64,000 nt of DNA from Leptospiraceae bacterium (GCA_022402465.1 JAKRSH010000040.1:62001-126000), one strand, 5' to 3'; shown: positions 53,104-62,400, numbered from the stretch's first letter. Made by a program: numbers and translations. Notes: generated by a model not told the origin, from the letters alone.

Positions 53104-53724
53104 ATGCAAGAGTTGATTCACATCGCAATCGTAGAAGATCAGGAAGTTTATAGAAATTTTGCCAAAGATCAATTATCTGGACAGCCTGAAAATTTCCAAT
53201 TGCACTTTTTCACTAGCCCAGAAGCCTTTCTGGCATCGGAAGACCACGAGGACTATCAGTTACTTTACGTTGATCTAAAGATGCGCGATATGAATGGCAT
53301 AGAATTGATCCAGCAGCTAAGCATTAAAAGACCAGATTGGAAATGCGTAGTTTTCTCAAGTCTTATGAGCGATGACCAAATCTTTGAGTCACTGAAATCT
53401 GGGGCAATTGGATATTTATTCAAATCTGAAATTCAAAATTTAGCAGATATTACACGAGTATTTTTATCAGGAGGATCTATCATTTCTCCTTCTATTGCTA
53501 TCCGAGTATTAAAAAATTTCCAAGCAGCTCCACCAATTGAGTTGTCATCCTTATCCAAAAGAGAAAAACAAATTCTAGATGAATTAGTAAAGGGAAGAAA
53601 TGCAGAACAAATATCGGATACCTTTGATGTATCCGTTCATACAGTTCGAACTCAGATTCGCTCCATCTATCGTAAGATGCAAGTATCAACTCGGGTAGAA
53701 TTAATCCGCAAGATGAATGGATGA
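53104..53724 (+). CDS. NarL/LuxR-type response regulator
   Basis: This 206-residue protein has a receiver domain with acidic pocket ED (residues 11-12), phosphoacceptor Asp57 (LLYVDLKMRD) and Lys in YLFKSE (about 105). A LuxR HTH occupies about residues 142-204 (LSKREKQILDELVKGRNAEQISDTFDVSVHTVRTQIRSIYRKM). It is divergent from the 7TM-DISM kinase and should be its partner. Targets unknown, but the region between both genes contains a single promoter-like block for autoregulation. Confidence 0.92.
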   Translation: MQELIHIAIVEDQEVYRNFAKDQLSGQPENFQLHFFTSPEAFLASEDHEDYQLLYVDLKMRDMNGIELIQQLSIKRPDWKCVVFSSLMSDDQIFESLKSGAIGYLFKSEIQNLADITRVFLSGGSIISPSIAIRVLKNFQAAPPIELSSLSKREKQILDELVKGRNAEQISDTFDVSVHTVRTQIRSIYRKMQVSTRVELIRKMNG

Positions 53725-53783
53725 AATTAGGCTCTAATTCAATTTATTAAATTGTATAGAATATTCTAAAATATTAATTCTAA

Positions 53784-54010
53784 TTATAATTCTACTGGCA
53801 ATACAAGATGAATATTAAACAAAGAATTGTTATATTCTTTATTAATTTCTCCTCCTAACTCACTAACGGATATGAAAATATGGTTCCAACCAAATCCACT
53901 TGAACTTCTATCTACTAGGTATTTGGAATTCGTTAGGAAATGTATTAGAAATTTGGAACCAAAAAATATAATCCTTCGTTTAAAATTAATGAATACCTGT
54001 ATTCTGTAAG
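53784..54010 (-). pseudogene. Probable remnant of a second histidine kinase C-terminus
   Basis: The region between the response regulator and the next gene has on the minus strand an open stretch without a start codon. It ends SSGFGWNHIFI, then SVSELGGEINKEYNNSLFNI and HLVLPVEL, then a stop. The segment from the Gly-x-Gly to ELGGEI and the LPV end resembles the last part of a HATPase_c domain, and the 643-codon kinase gene nearby ends similarly (MRVSQLNGSI). Upstream sequence is not kinase-like. Confidence 0.4.
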
Positions 54011-54043
54011 CAAGCTTACATTAATTGCTGTTCCTTACAATGA

Positions 54044-55237
54044 CTAGGGTGTAAATTCAGCCCATTCAGTGAAGTTGCTGGATTTAAAATACTTTTGAGA
54101 AAATGTTCCTGAATTTGTCTGAGCATAGAGAAAAACTGTATTATTGATAGCTCCGGATGTTCCTGATATAGATAATCCGCTAGGAATACTAATTGTATTT
54201 TGGCGAGACCAATTGACCCCATTGTTGGTTGAATTAAAATAATAAGAAGTAGAAGTTCCTGAAACAAAATCAGATCCTATTGCAGAAAGATTACCTGCAA
54301 CATCACCTAAAATTGTATACTGTCCACTTGAGATAGGACTACTTACTACGGAATTTGTTGTAGGAACAGGATTCGTCCAAGCGCCAGGATCAGTGTCTGT
54401 ATAACTCAATTGATTTCCAGAAGCAAAATGAGTTCGAGCACTTCGAAAGACAATTGAATTTCTCGCTCCTTGATTAGTTGTCGTAACAGCTGTAAAACTT
54501 CCATTCCATCGAAAATAAACATCCACGGTAAGTGTACCATTTAATATTTCAATACCTGGAGGTAAGCTTGAACCAGAGGTAGGAAGAGAACTGCATACCC
54601 AGGAGCTTCCGTTATTTAATGTCGCACAAACTTTAGTAGAACTTGAAGAATCTGGAAATGAAAACACAAATCCATTTGCTGATGCGGCAGACGGAAGAAT
54701 AAAATTGATTTCGTTGGTTGAAGTAGAGCTGATATTGCCATCTGTGATTTCATTGAATTGGATTGCATCTAATGAATTTCCCGATCCAAAGTAATACTTG
54801 CGTTCGCTGATAGTAGAAGGTGAACCAGAGTTTCTCGTTCCCACTTGCTTTAGAGCAATGGCATAGTAGTTAGAACCTGATTTTGCAATAGAAAAAACTC
54901 CACAAATTGTAAATGAATTTCCAGAGAAATTTGATATACAATTAGGAAGGGAAAATGATTTACGTGAAAAAGAATTCCCGTCTGTAGTTTCAAATACTGA
55001 ATTTGAATATCCTACTGCAAAAAGTGAACCACCACTCAACCTAAACCCTCGAGGTAATTCATTTCCTGCTCCTCCAAAACTTCTACCAACAAGACCTAAT
55101 AGAAGAGAAACTGGATTTCGTAGTACATCTGACGCTCCACCTGCATCCAGTTCACTGCTTCGACACTGCATCATAGTGAAAATTAAAATTAAAATTGTTG
55201 TTAGTTGTAGGTGTTTTTTATTTTTCATATTATTCAT
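54044..55237 (-). CDS. Lipoprotein with BNR/sialidase-like repeats
   Basis: This 397-residue exported protein has lipobox TMMQC (Cys 25). The mature chain is Ser/Asn/Gly-rich and shows beta-propeller-like units with NGxxW or DGxxF turns (TTDGNSFSRKSF, LNNGSSWVCSS, STNNGVNWSRQ, KSSNFTEWAEF). This fits an Asp-box type propeller, usually surface proteins or glycan-binding proteins. A ribosome site AAGGAAA lies before the ATG. It is downstream of the DUF5683 gene with 22 bases between them, probably in one operon. Confidence 0.75.
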   Translation of the reverse strand: MNNMKNKKHLQLTTILILIFTMMQCRSSELDAGGASDVLRNPVSLLLGLVGRSFGGAGNELPRGFRLSGGSLFAVGYSNSVFETTDGNSFSRKSFSLPNCISNFSGNSFTICGVFSIAKSGSNYYAIALKQVGTRNSGSPSTISERKYYFGSGNSLDAIQFNEITDGNISSTSTNEINFILPSAASANGFVFSFPDSSSSTKVCATLNNGSSWVCSSLPTSGSSLPPGIEILNGTLTVDVYFRWNGSFTAVTTTNQGARNSIVFRSARTHFASGNQLSYTDTDPGAWTNPVPTTNSVVSSPISSGQYTILGDVAGNLSAIGSDFVSGTSTSYYFNSTNNGVNWSRQNTISIPSGLSISGTSGAINNTVFLYAQTNSGTFSQKYFKSSNFTEWAEFTP

Positions 55238-55259
55238 GTTAGTTTCCTTTATTGTAATT

Positions 55260-56591
55260 TCAGAATAAAATTTTGCACTGGATTTCTAAATACTGTTCCC
55301 AAGTTATTGCATTGCCTACTTGGGCAACTGGTTGGTAATCGAACTTGGGGAGTATGGTAACTTTTTGCTCCGAAGCTTCTTTGCCACTGAAGAAATAAGC
55401 ATCGACTAAATTGATTGCCCAGAATGCCCCATACAAACTCCAAGCTAGATTCCTTTGTTGAACAGCTGATCGTAATTTTGCATAAGCTGGTTCTGAAAAG
55501 GAATAGGCTAAAAAGACATTAGTATTAGGTGTTGCAGTTGCAAGTAGTCCTCCTATACTTGGATTCTTTTGGTAGGCAGTACGTGCTCCTGTAACGGCTG
55601 CTTCCTTGACTCCCACATTTCCAAGTAAGGCGATTCCTCCGACCATCCATGAGTAGCCCTTCCATTTGTCTCCACCGTATATCTGTCCCCAGCCAGGAAG
55701 AAATGTAGATCGTAGAGTTCGCGACCAAGCAGTAGTAGGTCGAACAAAATCGGGAGAAGATTCTCCAGCAAAAGTCCCCTCATTCCAAGAGTCCGCAGAG
55801 AAATAGGACATGATTCCATCCGTTAGCAATAGAAATCCTAAAATTCCGTAGGCTGTATTTCTCTGAGTTGCTAAAGATTTTTCTGATGAGCTTGGTTGTG
55901 CTGGGCTAACAAGATTTCTTCCACTTAAACCTCCCTCAAAACCTACGTATGTTTCCGCATTGTAGATACCAAAAGCTGTAACAACAGTTCCTGTAGCTCC
56001 TTGGTTTGAGGGAATCAGTGAACCAGCTACAACTGCTCCACCTGATTCTAATCCACTGTATCCGAAGTTCACTTTCTTTGCAGAATACAAATCATAAGCA
56101 TAAAGCAATGCTATTGTTTCTAGTACAGTGAATGTGATAGCTGTTTTTGTTTCTTCAGTTCTATAAAGTCCACTGTATCCAGGAATTAATCCTAAGCCGA
56201 AATTTCCCCAAGGATTGATTTCATCTTCCTCAGGTCGTGGAGTAAATTCACTTCCTTTAGCTGATGCTTCTGCAACTCTTTCTGCCTCTTCTTCTGCTTC
56301 TTTGGATAGTTCCTCAACAGATGGACCTTGGGTTCCTGGCTTAGTTGGGGCTACTGGCTTCCATTGGACAGCTAATACCCTTAGAGATTTTATATCTGAT
56401 TTAAGGATATTTTCAATCTTACCAGATTCATATTTTACTTTGACACTTGATTTTTCAATTGTTGATTTTACATTATTTATGACTTTTCCGTTTTTTAAAC
56501 TGATTGTGTCTGAGTGTATAGATACACTTATTACTAAAAGTAAAATAATTCCAACAAATGCTTTATTAGGAATCAATTTGATTCTTTTCAT
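55260..56591 (-). CDS. Exported DUF5683-type protein with N-terminal SH3-like module
   Basis: Start at 56591 (AGAGGAAG ahead). A signal segment (AFVGIILLLVISVSIHS) is followed by a 40-residue beta module (TISLKNGKVINNVKSTIEKS, VKYESGKIENILKSDIKS) and a Glu-rich helix. The C-terminal half has small hydrophobic segments with SRTLRSTFLPGWGQIYGGDKWKGYSW, the DUF5683 signature. The protein probably sits in the inner membrane or periplasm. The module is also found at the C-terminus of the FecR lipoprotein (56770) and the N-terminus of the gene at 63409. Confidence 0.75.
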   Translation of the reverse strand: MKRIKLIPNKAFVGIILLLVISVSIHSDTISLKNGKVINNVKSTIEKSSVKVKYESGKIENILKSDIKSLRVLAVQWKPVAPTKPGTQGPSVEELSKEAEEEAERVAEASAKGSEFTPRPEEDEINPWGNFGLGLIPGYSGLYRTEETKTAITFTVLETIALLYAYDLYSAKKVNFGYSGLESGGAVVAGSLIPSNQGATGTVVTAFGIYNAETYVGFEGGLSGRNLVSPAQPSSSEKSLATQRNTAYGILGFLLLTDGIMSYFSADSWNEGTFAGESSPDFVRPTTAWSRTLRSTFLPGWGQIYGGDKWKGYSWMVGGIALLGNVGVKEAAVTGARTAYQKNPSIGGLLATATPNTNVFLAYSFSEPAYAKLRSAVQQRNLAWSLYGAFWAINLVDAYFFSGKEASEQKVTILPKFDYQPVAQVGNAITWEQYLEIQCKILF

Positions 56592-56769
56592 TCCAACTTC
56601 CTCTAACAAAAATATAATTTCTTTACGTTAAGTTGGAATAAATATATCAATTTTTTATTAACTTGTAAATACCTCAAATTGATTAGAATAGTTAGTATGT
56701 AATTTACTTGGCAAATAATTTCCAAAACACATAGGTTGTCATAATCTAATAGGAAATAAGAATTTAACC

Positions 56770-57930
56770 ATGAAAAAAACTAAAATCTCTACAATTTTCA
56801 TCTTATCGATGCAAATCCTTCTTTTTACTTGGTCTTGTAATAAAGATAGTAATGCGATAGAAAGTGACACAAGTTCACACAATCAACAAGAAGCTATAAA
56901 GCAGAATACAGCAGTAGTTATTTTTGTAGTTGGTGATGTTAGAACACAAGATCGTAAGCTAGCATTCGGTGAAACTATAACAATCACAGATGTGGTAAAG
57001 ACTGGGAAGAAATCACTTTGTGACCTCCAACTTATAGAATCAAACTCTGGAACTGTTATACGCCTTAAACCCGAAACAGAATTTAAGATAGATCCATCAA
57101 CAAATCCTAGTCAGACAGATGTTAACTTAACATTGAAGAGTGGATCAAGTTTATTTAAAATTAGCAATAAATTATCTAAAAATGAATCCATAAGAGTAAC
57201 TACGCCTACAATGGTGGCAGGTGTGAGAGGGACTAGTTTCTCGATTGACATATCTAAAAAAGGTGATTCATCTATTCAAGTCGTTGAAGGTTCCGTAGTA
57301 ACTAGACCCAATATTCCTGAATTAGAATCAATACCCGATGATGTGAGAATAAATTCACAAACGATTCAAATGATTGAAGCCTCACTTGAAAAAAACGAAG
57401 TTACATTAGAAGCAGGACAGAAAATAAATATATCTAAAAATTATACAGATAGAATATTAAATGATACAGGTTTAAAAGAAGCTATTCCAAGGGCATTAGA
57501 TTCAATACAAAAAGGAGACTCTGGATCGGCTTCTCAAATCTTTGATTCTATTTCAGGAACAAAGGAAGCAACAGCTTCCAAAGTGGAAGCGAAGATTGCA
57601 CTTATTCCTAGTATTAAGGTAGAAAAATCCAAGGATAAAGATCTCAGTGCCCAGTACAAAGAATTCGAAGAGTTGATCGCTCTAGAAAAAGCTAAGTTAG
57701 AAAATGAATCAACACGTAAAACAGAAATTACTGCAAGAAGTAAAAAGAAAGAAGAAGCACTGATTAAAAGAATTGAACAAATAACAGGAAAATCAAGTGA
57801 AACCTTAGTGTTAAAAAATGGATCTAGAATCCAAGGGGTAATTTATCAAGAAGGAGAAACCTACCATGTGCTTTCTACAGAAGGAAAACAAAGCTTTCAA
57901 GAATCGGAAGTAGAAGGAACAGAATTTTAA
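56770..57930 (+). CDS. FecR-domain lipoprotein
   Basis: This 386-residue exported protein has lipobox TWSC (Cys 23). Its FecR domain follows (about residues 45-150): VGDVRTQDRKLAFGETITITDVVKTGKKSLCDLQL, then SGSSLFKISN, TPTMVAGVRGTSFSIDI and IQVVEGSVVTRP. A long helical region with Lys/Glu pairs (AQYKEFEELIALEKAKLENE) leads to a C-terminal LVLKNGSRIQGVIYQEGETY module. In leptospires such proteins are not linked to iron citrate uptake; the FecR fold is probably a peptidoglycan or protein-binding unit. Divergent from the DUF5683 operon. Confidence 0.88.
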   Translation: MKKTKISTIFILSMQILLFTWSCNKDSNAIESDTSSHNQQEAIKQNTAVVIFVVGDVRTQDRKLAFGETITITDVVKTGKKSLCDLQLIESNSGTVIRLKPETEFKIDPSTNPSQTDVNLTLKSGSSLFKISNKLSKNESIRVTTPTMVAGVRGTSFSIDISKKGDSSIQVVEGSVVTRPNIPELESIPDDVRINSQTIQMIEASLEKNEVTLEAGQKINISKNYTDRILNDTGLKEAIPRALDSIQKGDSGSASQIFDSISGTKEATASKVEAKIALIPSIKVEKSKDKDLSAQYKEFEELIALEKAKLENESTRKTEITARSKKKEEALIKRIEQITGKSSETLVLKNGSRIQGVIYQEGETYHVLSTEGKQSFQESEVEGTEF

Positions 57931-58180
57931 GGCTTGGAAAAAATATAAGCTATCAGAGATTCCATTTGAATTAAAATTTTGAAGACTGCAATTACTCAAG
58001 CTACTCAAGTTTAATTTAGATGGATCTTAGGTTTTTGAGAAATTTCTATTACTATTAATCTTGTAAAAAATTAAGATAAACCACAAATAGATTTAAGGAT
58101 TTCTGCTAGCTGCTTGGATCCACTATTTAATTTGTGATACATGCTTTGGACATTATTTTTCCGAAAAGAATATTAAGAAA

Positions 58181-58612
58181 ATGCATAAATCTGGTTATTG
58201 GGAACTTTTAATTTCCAAATCCACAGAGCTAAAGAATAAAAGACAAATTCCCTTTATAAATTGCCAACAAACTATGTCTCTAGTTGAAATCAATCATAAG
58301 GAACAATCTGTACAAATTGATCTTTGTAAAAAATGTAGACTTCTTTGGTTGGATAAAAATGAAATTGAAGAACTTCAACCAATAAGTTGTGATTTAGAAT
58401 CAGCATTGAATAAAGAAATTATTCTAAAAGAAATTGATCATTTAAATATGGAAAAGATATCTAAGGCAATTCTCGCTGAAGTAACTCTAGATGAGGCAAT
58501 GAAAAGTGTAAGATTGAGGAAAAAAGATCTGATCTCACGTGAAGCAGTAAATCAACAAAAATCAAAGTACCGAACTATAGATCCTATGGACTTTTTTGAT
58601 GTTTTCTTTTAA
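58181..58612 (+). CDS. Degenerate zf-TFIIB-like protein
   Basis: This is a 143-residue protein. FINCQQTMSLVEINHKEQ and IDLCKKCRLLWLDKNEIEEL follow the zf-TFIIB layout (C-x2-C, then C-x2-C, then WLD/E). The first pair has lost its second Cys (CQQT), so zinc binding may be partial. The helical tail ends DPMDFFDVFF. The following 33-codon frame starts inside its last codons. Function unknown; related ribbons occur at 58599 and 58788. Confidence 0.6.
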   Translation: MHKSGYWELLISKSTELKNKRQIPFINCQQTMSLVEINHKEQSVQIDLCKKCRLLWLDKNEIEELQPISCDLESALNKEIILKEIDHLNMEKISKAILAEVTLDEAMKSVRLRKKDLISREAVNQQKSKYRTIDPMDFFDVFF

Positions 58613-58700
58613 TAATTATTGTCCAAGATGTGAAATACAACTTACATATACCAATTCAAAGTTTGGTAGAATCTTAAAGTGTAAGAATTGTTTAGGATAA
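58599..58700 (+). CDS. 33-residue zinc-ribbon micro-ORF
   Basis: An ATG that overlaps the end of the upstream gene opens MFSFNNYCPRCEIQLTYT, then SKFGRILKCKNCLG and a stop. The two C-x2-C pairs are spaced as in zf-TFIIB ribbons. It could be a real microprotein or the broken start of a longer zinc-ribbon gene. No Shine-Dalgarno sequence; coupling to the previous gene is possible. Confidence 0.4.
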   Translation: MFSFNNYCPRCEIQLTYTNSKFGRILKCKNCLG

Positions 58701-58787
58701 TTTTACCAAAGGTCACACATTTTCCAAAAAAACAATTCAAAGTTAATTGCTCTAATCCATTCAAACCTTGAAGAAATTAATAATCCT

Positions 58788-59279
58788 TTGAATATCAAAT
58801 GTCCTAAGTGTGCAATAAATATGGTTCAAATAATCTACCCTTCTAAAGCAGAATCAACTGTTTTGGATGTTTGCCCTACTTGCAAAGGCATATGGTTTGA
58901 TGAAAAAGAAACTAAGGTACTTAATGTTCAACCCATCACGGACACCTCTCTTAAAGAAAAGGTAAAGATTTCTAAACAATTTACCAAAATTCCAAGAGAC
59001 CTTCATGATAGAGATTTGGAAAACATCATTGATGAAATAAGAAACAATAGAAATAAAATAGAAAAACATTCACATAACAAAAATTCTTCGAATTCTATCA
59101 ATAAATCCACTTTGGATATTTATAGCTTGTTCATAATCCATTTATCTATAATCATGCTCGGATTGAATCTTTATATTGATATGAATTTACAAAAGCAAGT
59201 TATGGGAATTATGGTTAGTTTTGTTGCTTCCATTATAGTCAGATTTATTTTCCAAAAAATCAAAGACATTATTCCCTAA
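58788..59279 (+). CDS. zf-TFIIB zinc-ribbon membrane protein
   Basis: This 163-residue protein starts at a TTG (MNIKCPKCAINMVQI). Residues 5-45 hold the complete ribbon: CPKC, then VCPTCKGIWFDEKETKVL. A charged linker (HSHNKNSSNSINKS) leads to two membrane helices (YSLFIIHLSIIMLGLNLYI, MGIMVSFVASIIVRFIF). In other leptospiral genes this ribbon is joined to a rhomboid protease; here the membrane part is too short for that. Confidence 0.7.
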   Translation: MNIKCPKCAINMVQIIYPSKAESTVLDVCPTCKGIWFDEKETKVLNVQPITDTSLKEKVKISKQFTKIPRDLHDRDLENIIDEIRNNRNKIEKHSHNKNSSNSINKSTLDIYSLFIIHLSIIMLGLNLYIDMNLQKQVMGIMVSFVASIIVRFIFQKIKDIIP

Positions 59280-59294
59280 TCTTAAAATATCTTA

Positions 59295-60494
59295 CTAAAG
59301 AATGAACTCTTTCAATTCCCTTCTTGGACTTACGAAAGAGGGTTCCGCATAACCCATACGACCTGCCAATTGGATTCTTGCATCCTTAGGAAGATTTAGA
59401 CTTTTCTTGAATTGATCATGGGTTTCGTTGCTTTCTTTCGTATCAACAAAGGCTTGGTTCATAGTATGAAAGGCAATTCCTAATTTTGCACAAGCAAGCG
59501 TTAGTCTTCCAAATTCTCTTCCAGCTTGAACCCAAGATTTTGCATCATCCAAGCCACGACTCACCAAGAAAACGAAGCCCTTACTAGTTTCCAAGCTTTT
59601 CGCAAAGGATTCATTTGCTTGCTTAACGGAATCCTCAGAATTCCAACCCTCTTCACTCATATCCATAAAAAATGTTTTGGCCATCCAAAGGATAGGTTGT
59701 TTCAGACCATTTCCTTCTAAGGTTATTCCATCTCTTTTGGTATAGATATCTTCTTTGCTAATTCTAAACCATTCTCGACTTACATTGTTTTGTATTGGAT
59801 TTGAAATTTCTCTTTCAAAAGACTTTTGGAACATTGGAATGATTTCTTGAATCCGATTCTGTCCGAATACAAAAACAAGAGAAGCAAAGTTAGGTTTAAC
59901 TAAGGAAAGAATTTCTTGACCAAGTTCTTCGCCTAGATAATCTCCCGAATATTGACCTCTATTCATCTGACGATTATTAATTGCCTCATAGAATCCACTA
60001 GAATTCAGCTTGTTTAGCCTCTTATCGGAGAGTGTAAATTTTGCTATTGGGAGAGTCCCTATTGTTTGAGCTTTATCAATTCCTTGGGGAAAAAGTTGAA
60101 CCTTCAAATCATAACCCAATTGTTCCGAAGCGATACTAGCAAATTCTATAAATGTACCTTGGGTGTGGTAGAGCTGACGATTTACTGGATCAATTGGGAG
60201 CAATTGCCTATTGCCATCTGCATACAATTCAAATTGTTTATCAGAAAGTATTTTTATCTTCCATGGTTGCGAATTGTGTGAGTTAGGTGCAACAATTCCA
60301 GTAAGGATAATTTTATGAATAGGATTTACTATACCATTTCTTTCTGCAAATTTTAAAGGATCCCTCTTAGCGAATTCTATCTCCTCCATAGAACTTGCTT
60401 TCAATGATTTAAATATATCGGGGGCGAGCAGAAAACCTGAAGCTACTAGGCTACCTGAAAGAAAACTTCTCCGAGAAAATTTAAACCTATTCAT
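59295..60494 (-). CDS. Tat-exported nitroreductase-family (Acg-like) protein
   Basis: This 399-residue protein starts MNRFKFSRRSFLSGSLVASG, a twin-arginine signal. Nitroreductase segments follow: APNSHNSQPWKIKI (FMN phosphate site), INNRQMNRGQYSGDYLG, and AGREFGRLTLACAKLGIAFHTMNQ near the end. It belongs to the Acg/periplasmic FMN-nitroreductase group whose members often bind FMN but lack clear activity. Export by the Tat route implies cofactor loading in the cytoplasm. Next on the strand is the amidohydrolase gene, 40 bases upstream. Confidence 0.87.
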   Translation of the reverse strand: MNRFKFSRRSFLSGSLVASGFLLAPDIFKSLKASSMEEIEFAKRDPLKFAERNGIVNPIHKIILTGIVAPNSHNSQPWKIKILSDKQFELYADGNRQLLPIDPVNRQLYHTQGTFIEFASIASEQLGYDLKVQLFPQGIDKAQTIGTLPIAKFTLSDKRLNKLNSSGFYEAINNRQMNRGQYSGDYLGEELGQEILSLVKPNFASLVFVFGQNRIQEIIPMFQKSFEREISNPIQNNVSREWFRISKEDIYTKRDGITLEGNGLKQPILWMAKTFFMDMSEEGWNSEDSVKQANESFAKSLETSKGFVFLVSRGLDDAKSWVQAGREFGRLTLACAKLGIAFHTMNQAFVDTKESNETHDQFKKSLNLPKDARIQLAGRMGYAEPSFVSPRRELKEFIL

Positions 60495-60534
60495 AACTAA
60501 CCTCCATTAAATCCTTGATTCAATTCTTCGTTCA

Positions 60535-61590
60535 TTAAATCACAATTCCAAACAAATTGCAAGCATTTTTAAAAAGGATGTTTTGTTTTGCCTCTATAGA
60601 TAGGGAAAAGTTCAAAATCTTCGAGATAGGATGACTTAAATTATATGGGATATTCGGAAAATCCGATCCAAAGAAAATTCTATCAGAATATTTTTCTAAA
60701 TTACTTATGTATTTTTCTGGATTCTTACCAGTTGCAAGATAGTCCACAAAAACCATGGTTGTATCCAAAGCTAACTTCGGATAGACCTCCATTAATGATG
60801 CATATTCTTCTAACTCGTAAGCACCCATATGTGCAACTATTACTTTAAGATTTGGATAGGATTCCATAAACGGTTTGAAATATTTATAGCCAGTGTATTC
60901 ACCAGGCAATGGTGCCGTTCCTGTATGAATCAGAATAGGGATTTGTTTTTCTTCTAGATATTGAAAGGTTGATTTCAATTCAGGAAGATTTAGATTCAAT
61001 TTAGAAACCTCGCAGTGCAATTTGAAGCCCTGGAATCCAAACTCTTCCACTGCCTTCTTCACATAGACTTCTACGCCCTCTTCAGGGTAAAATGTACCAA
61101 AATGAATCATATTCTTAGTATCTTTATGAGTGTCATATACCCATTGGTTCAATCCTTCCGCCATGTGAAGCTTATGAGCATAATTTAAGCTTGTAAAATA
61201 TTGTATCTTATTTCGTGCAAGGGCATCCAAACGATACTGCTCATTTCCTCTATAGGTGATTCCCCAATCGAAACCATCAAACCATTTCCAGATAGCACGC
61301 ATTACAGATGCAGGAAAGAAATGAGTATGTATATCAAAAATAAAAGGAATATTGTACTTAGCCATCAAATCAAGATGAGTAACCTCATCCTTAGCAGATG
61401 GTGGATTATGAGGATCTCTCCATGCAAGAATAGGTCGACTCGATGAATCAATGTTATTGGATGATTTAATATTCAATTTGGAAGTATTTGATTGTAAATT
61501 AGAAACAATGTCGACAGAGAATGCATTCGCATCATTGCCCAAAGTTTGTTGGTGAAAGCAAGCATAGCAGGGAAGGATTTGTTGATTCAT
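60535..61590 (-). CDS. Amidohydrolase-2 family protein
   Basis: This 351-residue protein has the metal-dependent TIM-barrel motif set: FDIHTHFFPASV (HxH), FKLHCEVSKL, ILIHTGTAPLPG, VIVAHMGAYELEEYAS and RIFFGSDFPNIPYN (Asp ligand). This matches the amidohydrolase_2 class (decarboxylases, lactonases, hydrolases). The first 70 residues (LPCYACFHQQTLGNDAN) contain two Cys and no secretion signal. Substrate unknown. The next gene downstream is the Tat nitroreductase, so an aromatic-compound pathway is thinkable. Confidence 0.85.
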   Translation of the reverse strand: MNQQILPCYACFHQQTLGNDANAFSVDIVSNLQSNTSKLNIKSSNNIDSSSRPILAWRDPHNPPSAKDEVTHLDLMAKYNIPFIFDIHTHFFPASVMRAIWKWFDGFDWGITYRGNEQYRLDALARNKIQYFTSLNYAHKLHMAEGLNQWVYDTHKDTKNMIHFGTFYPEEGVEVYVKKAVEEFGFQGFKLHCEVSKLNLNLPELKSTFQYLEEKQIPILIHTGTAPLPGEYTGYKYFKPFMESYPNLKVIVAHMGAYELEEYASLMEVYPKLALDTTMVFVDYLATGKNPEKYISNLEKYSDRIFFGSDFPNIPYNLSHPISKILNFSLSIEAKQNILFKNACNLFGIVI

Positions 61591-61812
61591 AGTAACAGAT
61601 TAAATAGCGTAGATCGCTTTACTAAGGTTTTCCCTTTAGGTAAATTTCACAACATAAAAGATTCTTTTCTGGAATTTTTTAAAAAAATTTAGGATTCATA
61701 TTTCAATCAAAATCAATTTTTCAAATTTTATTGATTTAGTTTTTTTAAAATATTTATATTTTGAATAGAACAAAAATGGTTCTATGGAATTGCAATTTCA
61801 CACTACATGCAA

Positions 61813-62400
61813 TCACCATAAATAGAACTTTGCTAGAATTTGACTGACCTGCCAAAAAATAGCTAACTCGAAGTAACTCTTTGACAAATTAATATTAATA
61901 TTTTTATAAATATTAGCGAGCGTTAAGTTATATTGATAATTATTTTTATCAATTATATCATTATTTAATTCTTGTATTGCTTCGTCGGATCGACCGCATC
62001 TATACAATACATATGCTCGATTTATAATTACTATAGGATTTAATTTTATCGATAACAATTTATTATATAACTCTAACATTCTATCCCATTTATCACTTGA
62101 ATCTTCTAAGGTATGATTCCACACTATCAATGCTTGGATTTGGAACTCTCCCATTTCGAATTCACCAATCGTTTTACTTAAAAAGTAATTACCTTTTGAA
62201 ATCAATTCACTTGACCAAGAATTTCTATCTTGGTCTTCAAGACTCGAGATATCTCCTTATTCTTAAATTCTACTTTCCAACCTTGAGCTATGATAGTAAA
62301 TTAATGCCATCCAAGCGTTCATTTTGTAATGCATACTAATGCGAAAATAATCTCATTTGTTTGGAATACAAAGTCGCATAATTCTAAAGAATCCATAGCT
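61813..62400 (-). pseudogene. Decayed ECF sigma-factor gene (DUF6596/SigJ-like C-terminus)
   Basis: The open part 61813-62205 reads MISKGNYFLSKTIGEFEMGE, then FQIQALIVWNHTL, LYNKLLSIKLNPIVIINRAY and CGRSDEAIQEL. Immediately upstream, with two stop codons between, is LIYYHSSRLESRI and SSLEDQDRNSWSSEL. This order (ALxxLHxSR, LLEDQDRxxW, IxxG, GxxQxQAAI, L.P.V..NRA) is that of the C-terminal half of ECF sigma factors with a DUF6596 tail. The sigma2 and sigma4 domains are absent and the end is short, so it is a remnant. Confidence 0.6.

Noticed and set aside
53827-54009. 60-codon plus-strand frame after the response regulator gene
   Set aside because: No motif and no ribosome site. The minus strand here reads better as a kinase remnant.
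56215-56631. 138-codon plus-strand frame opposite the DUF5683 gene
   Set aside because: Shadow frame, Ser-rich only because it lies opposite a Glu-rich helix.
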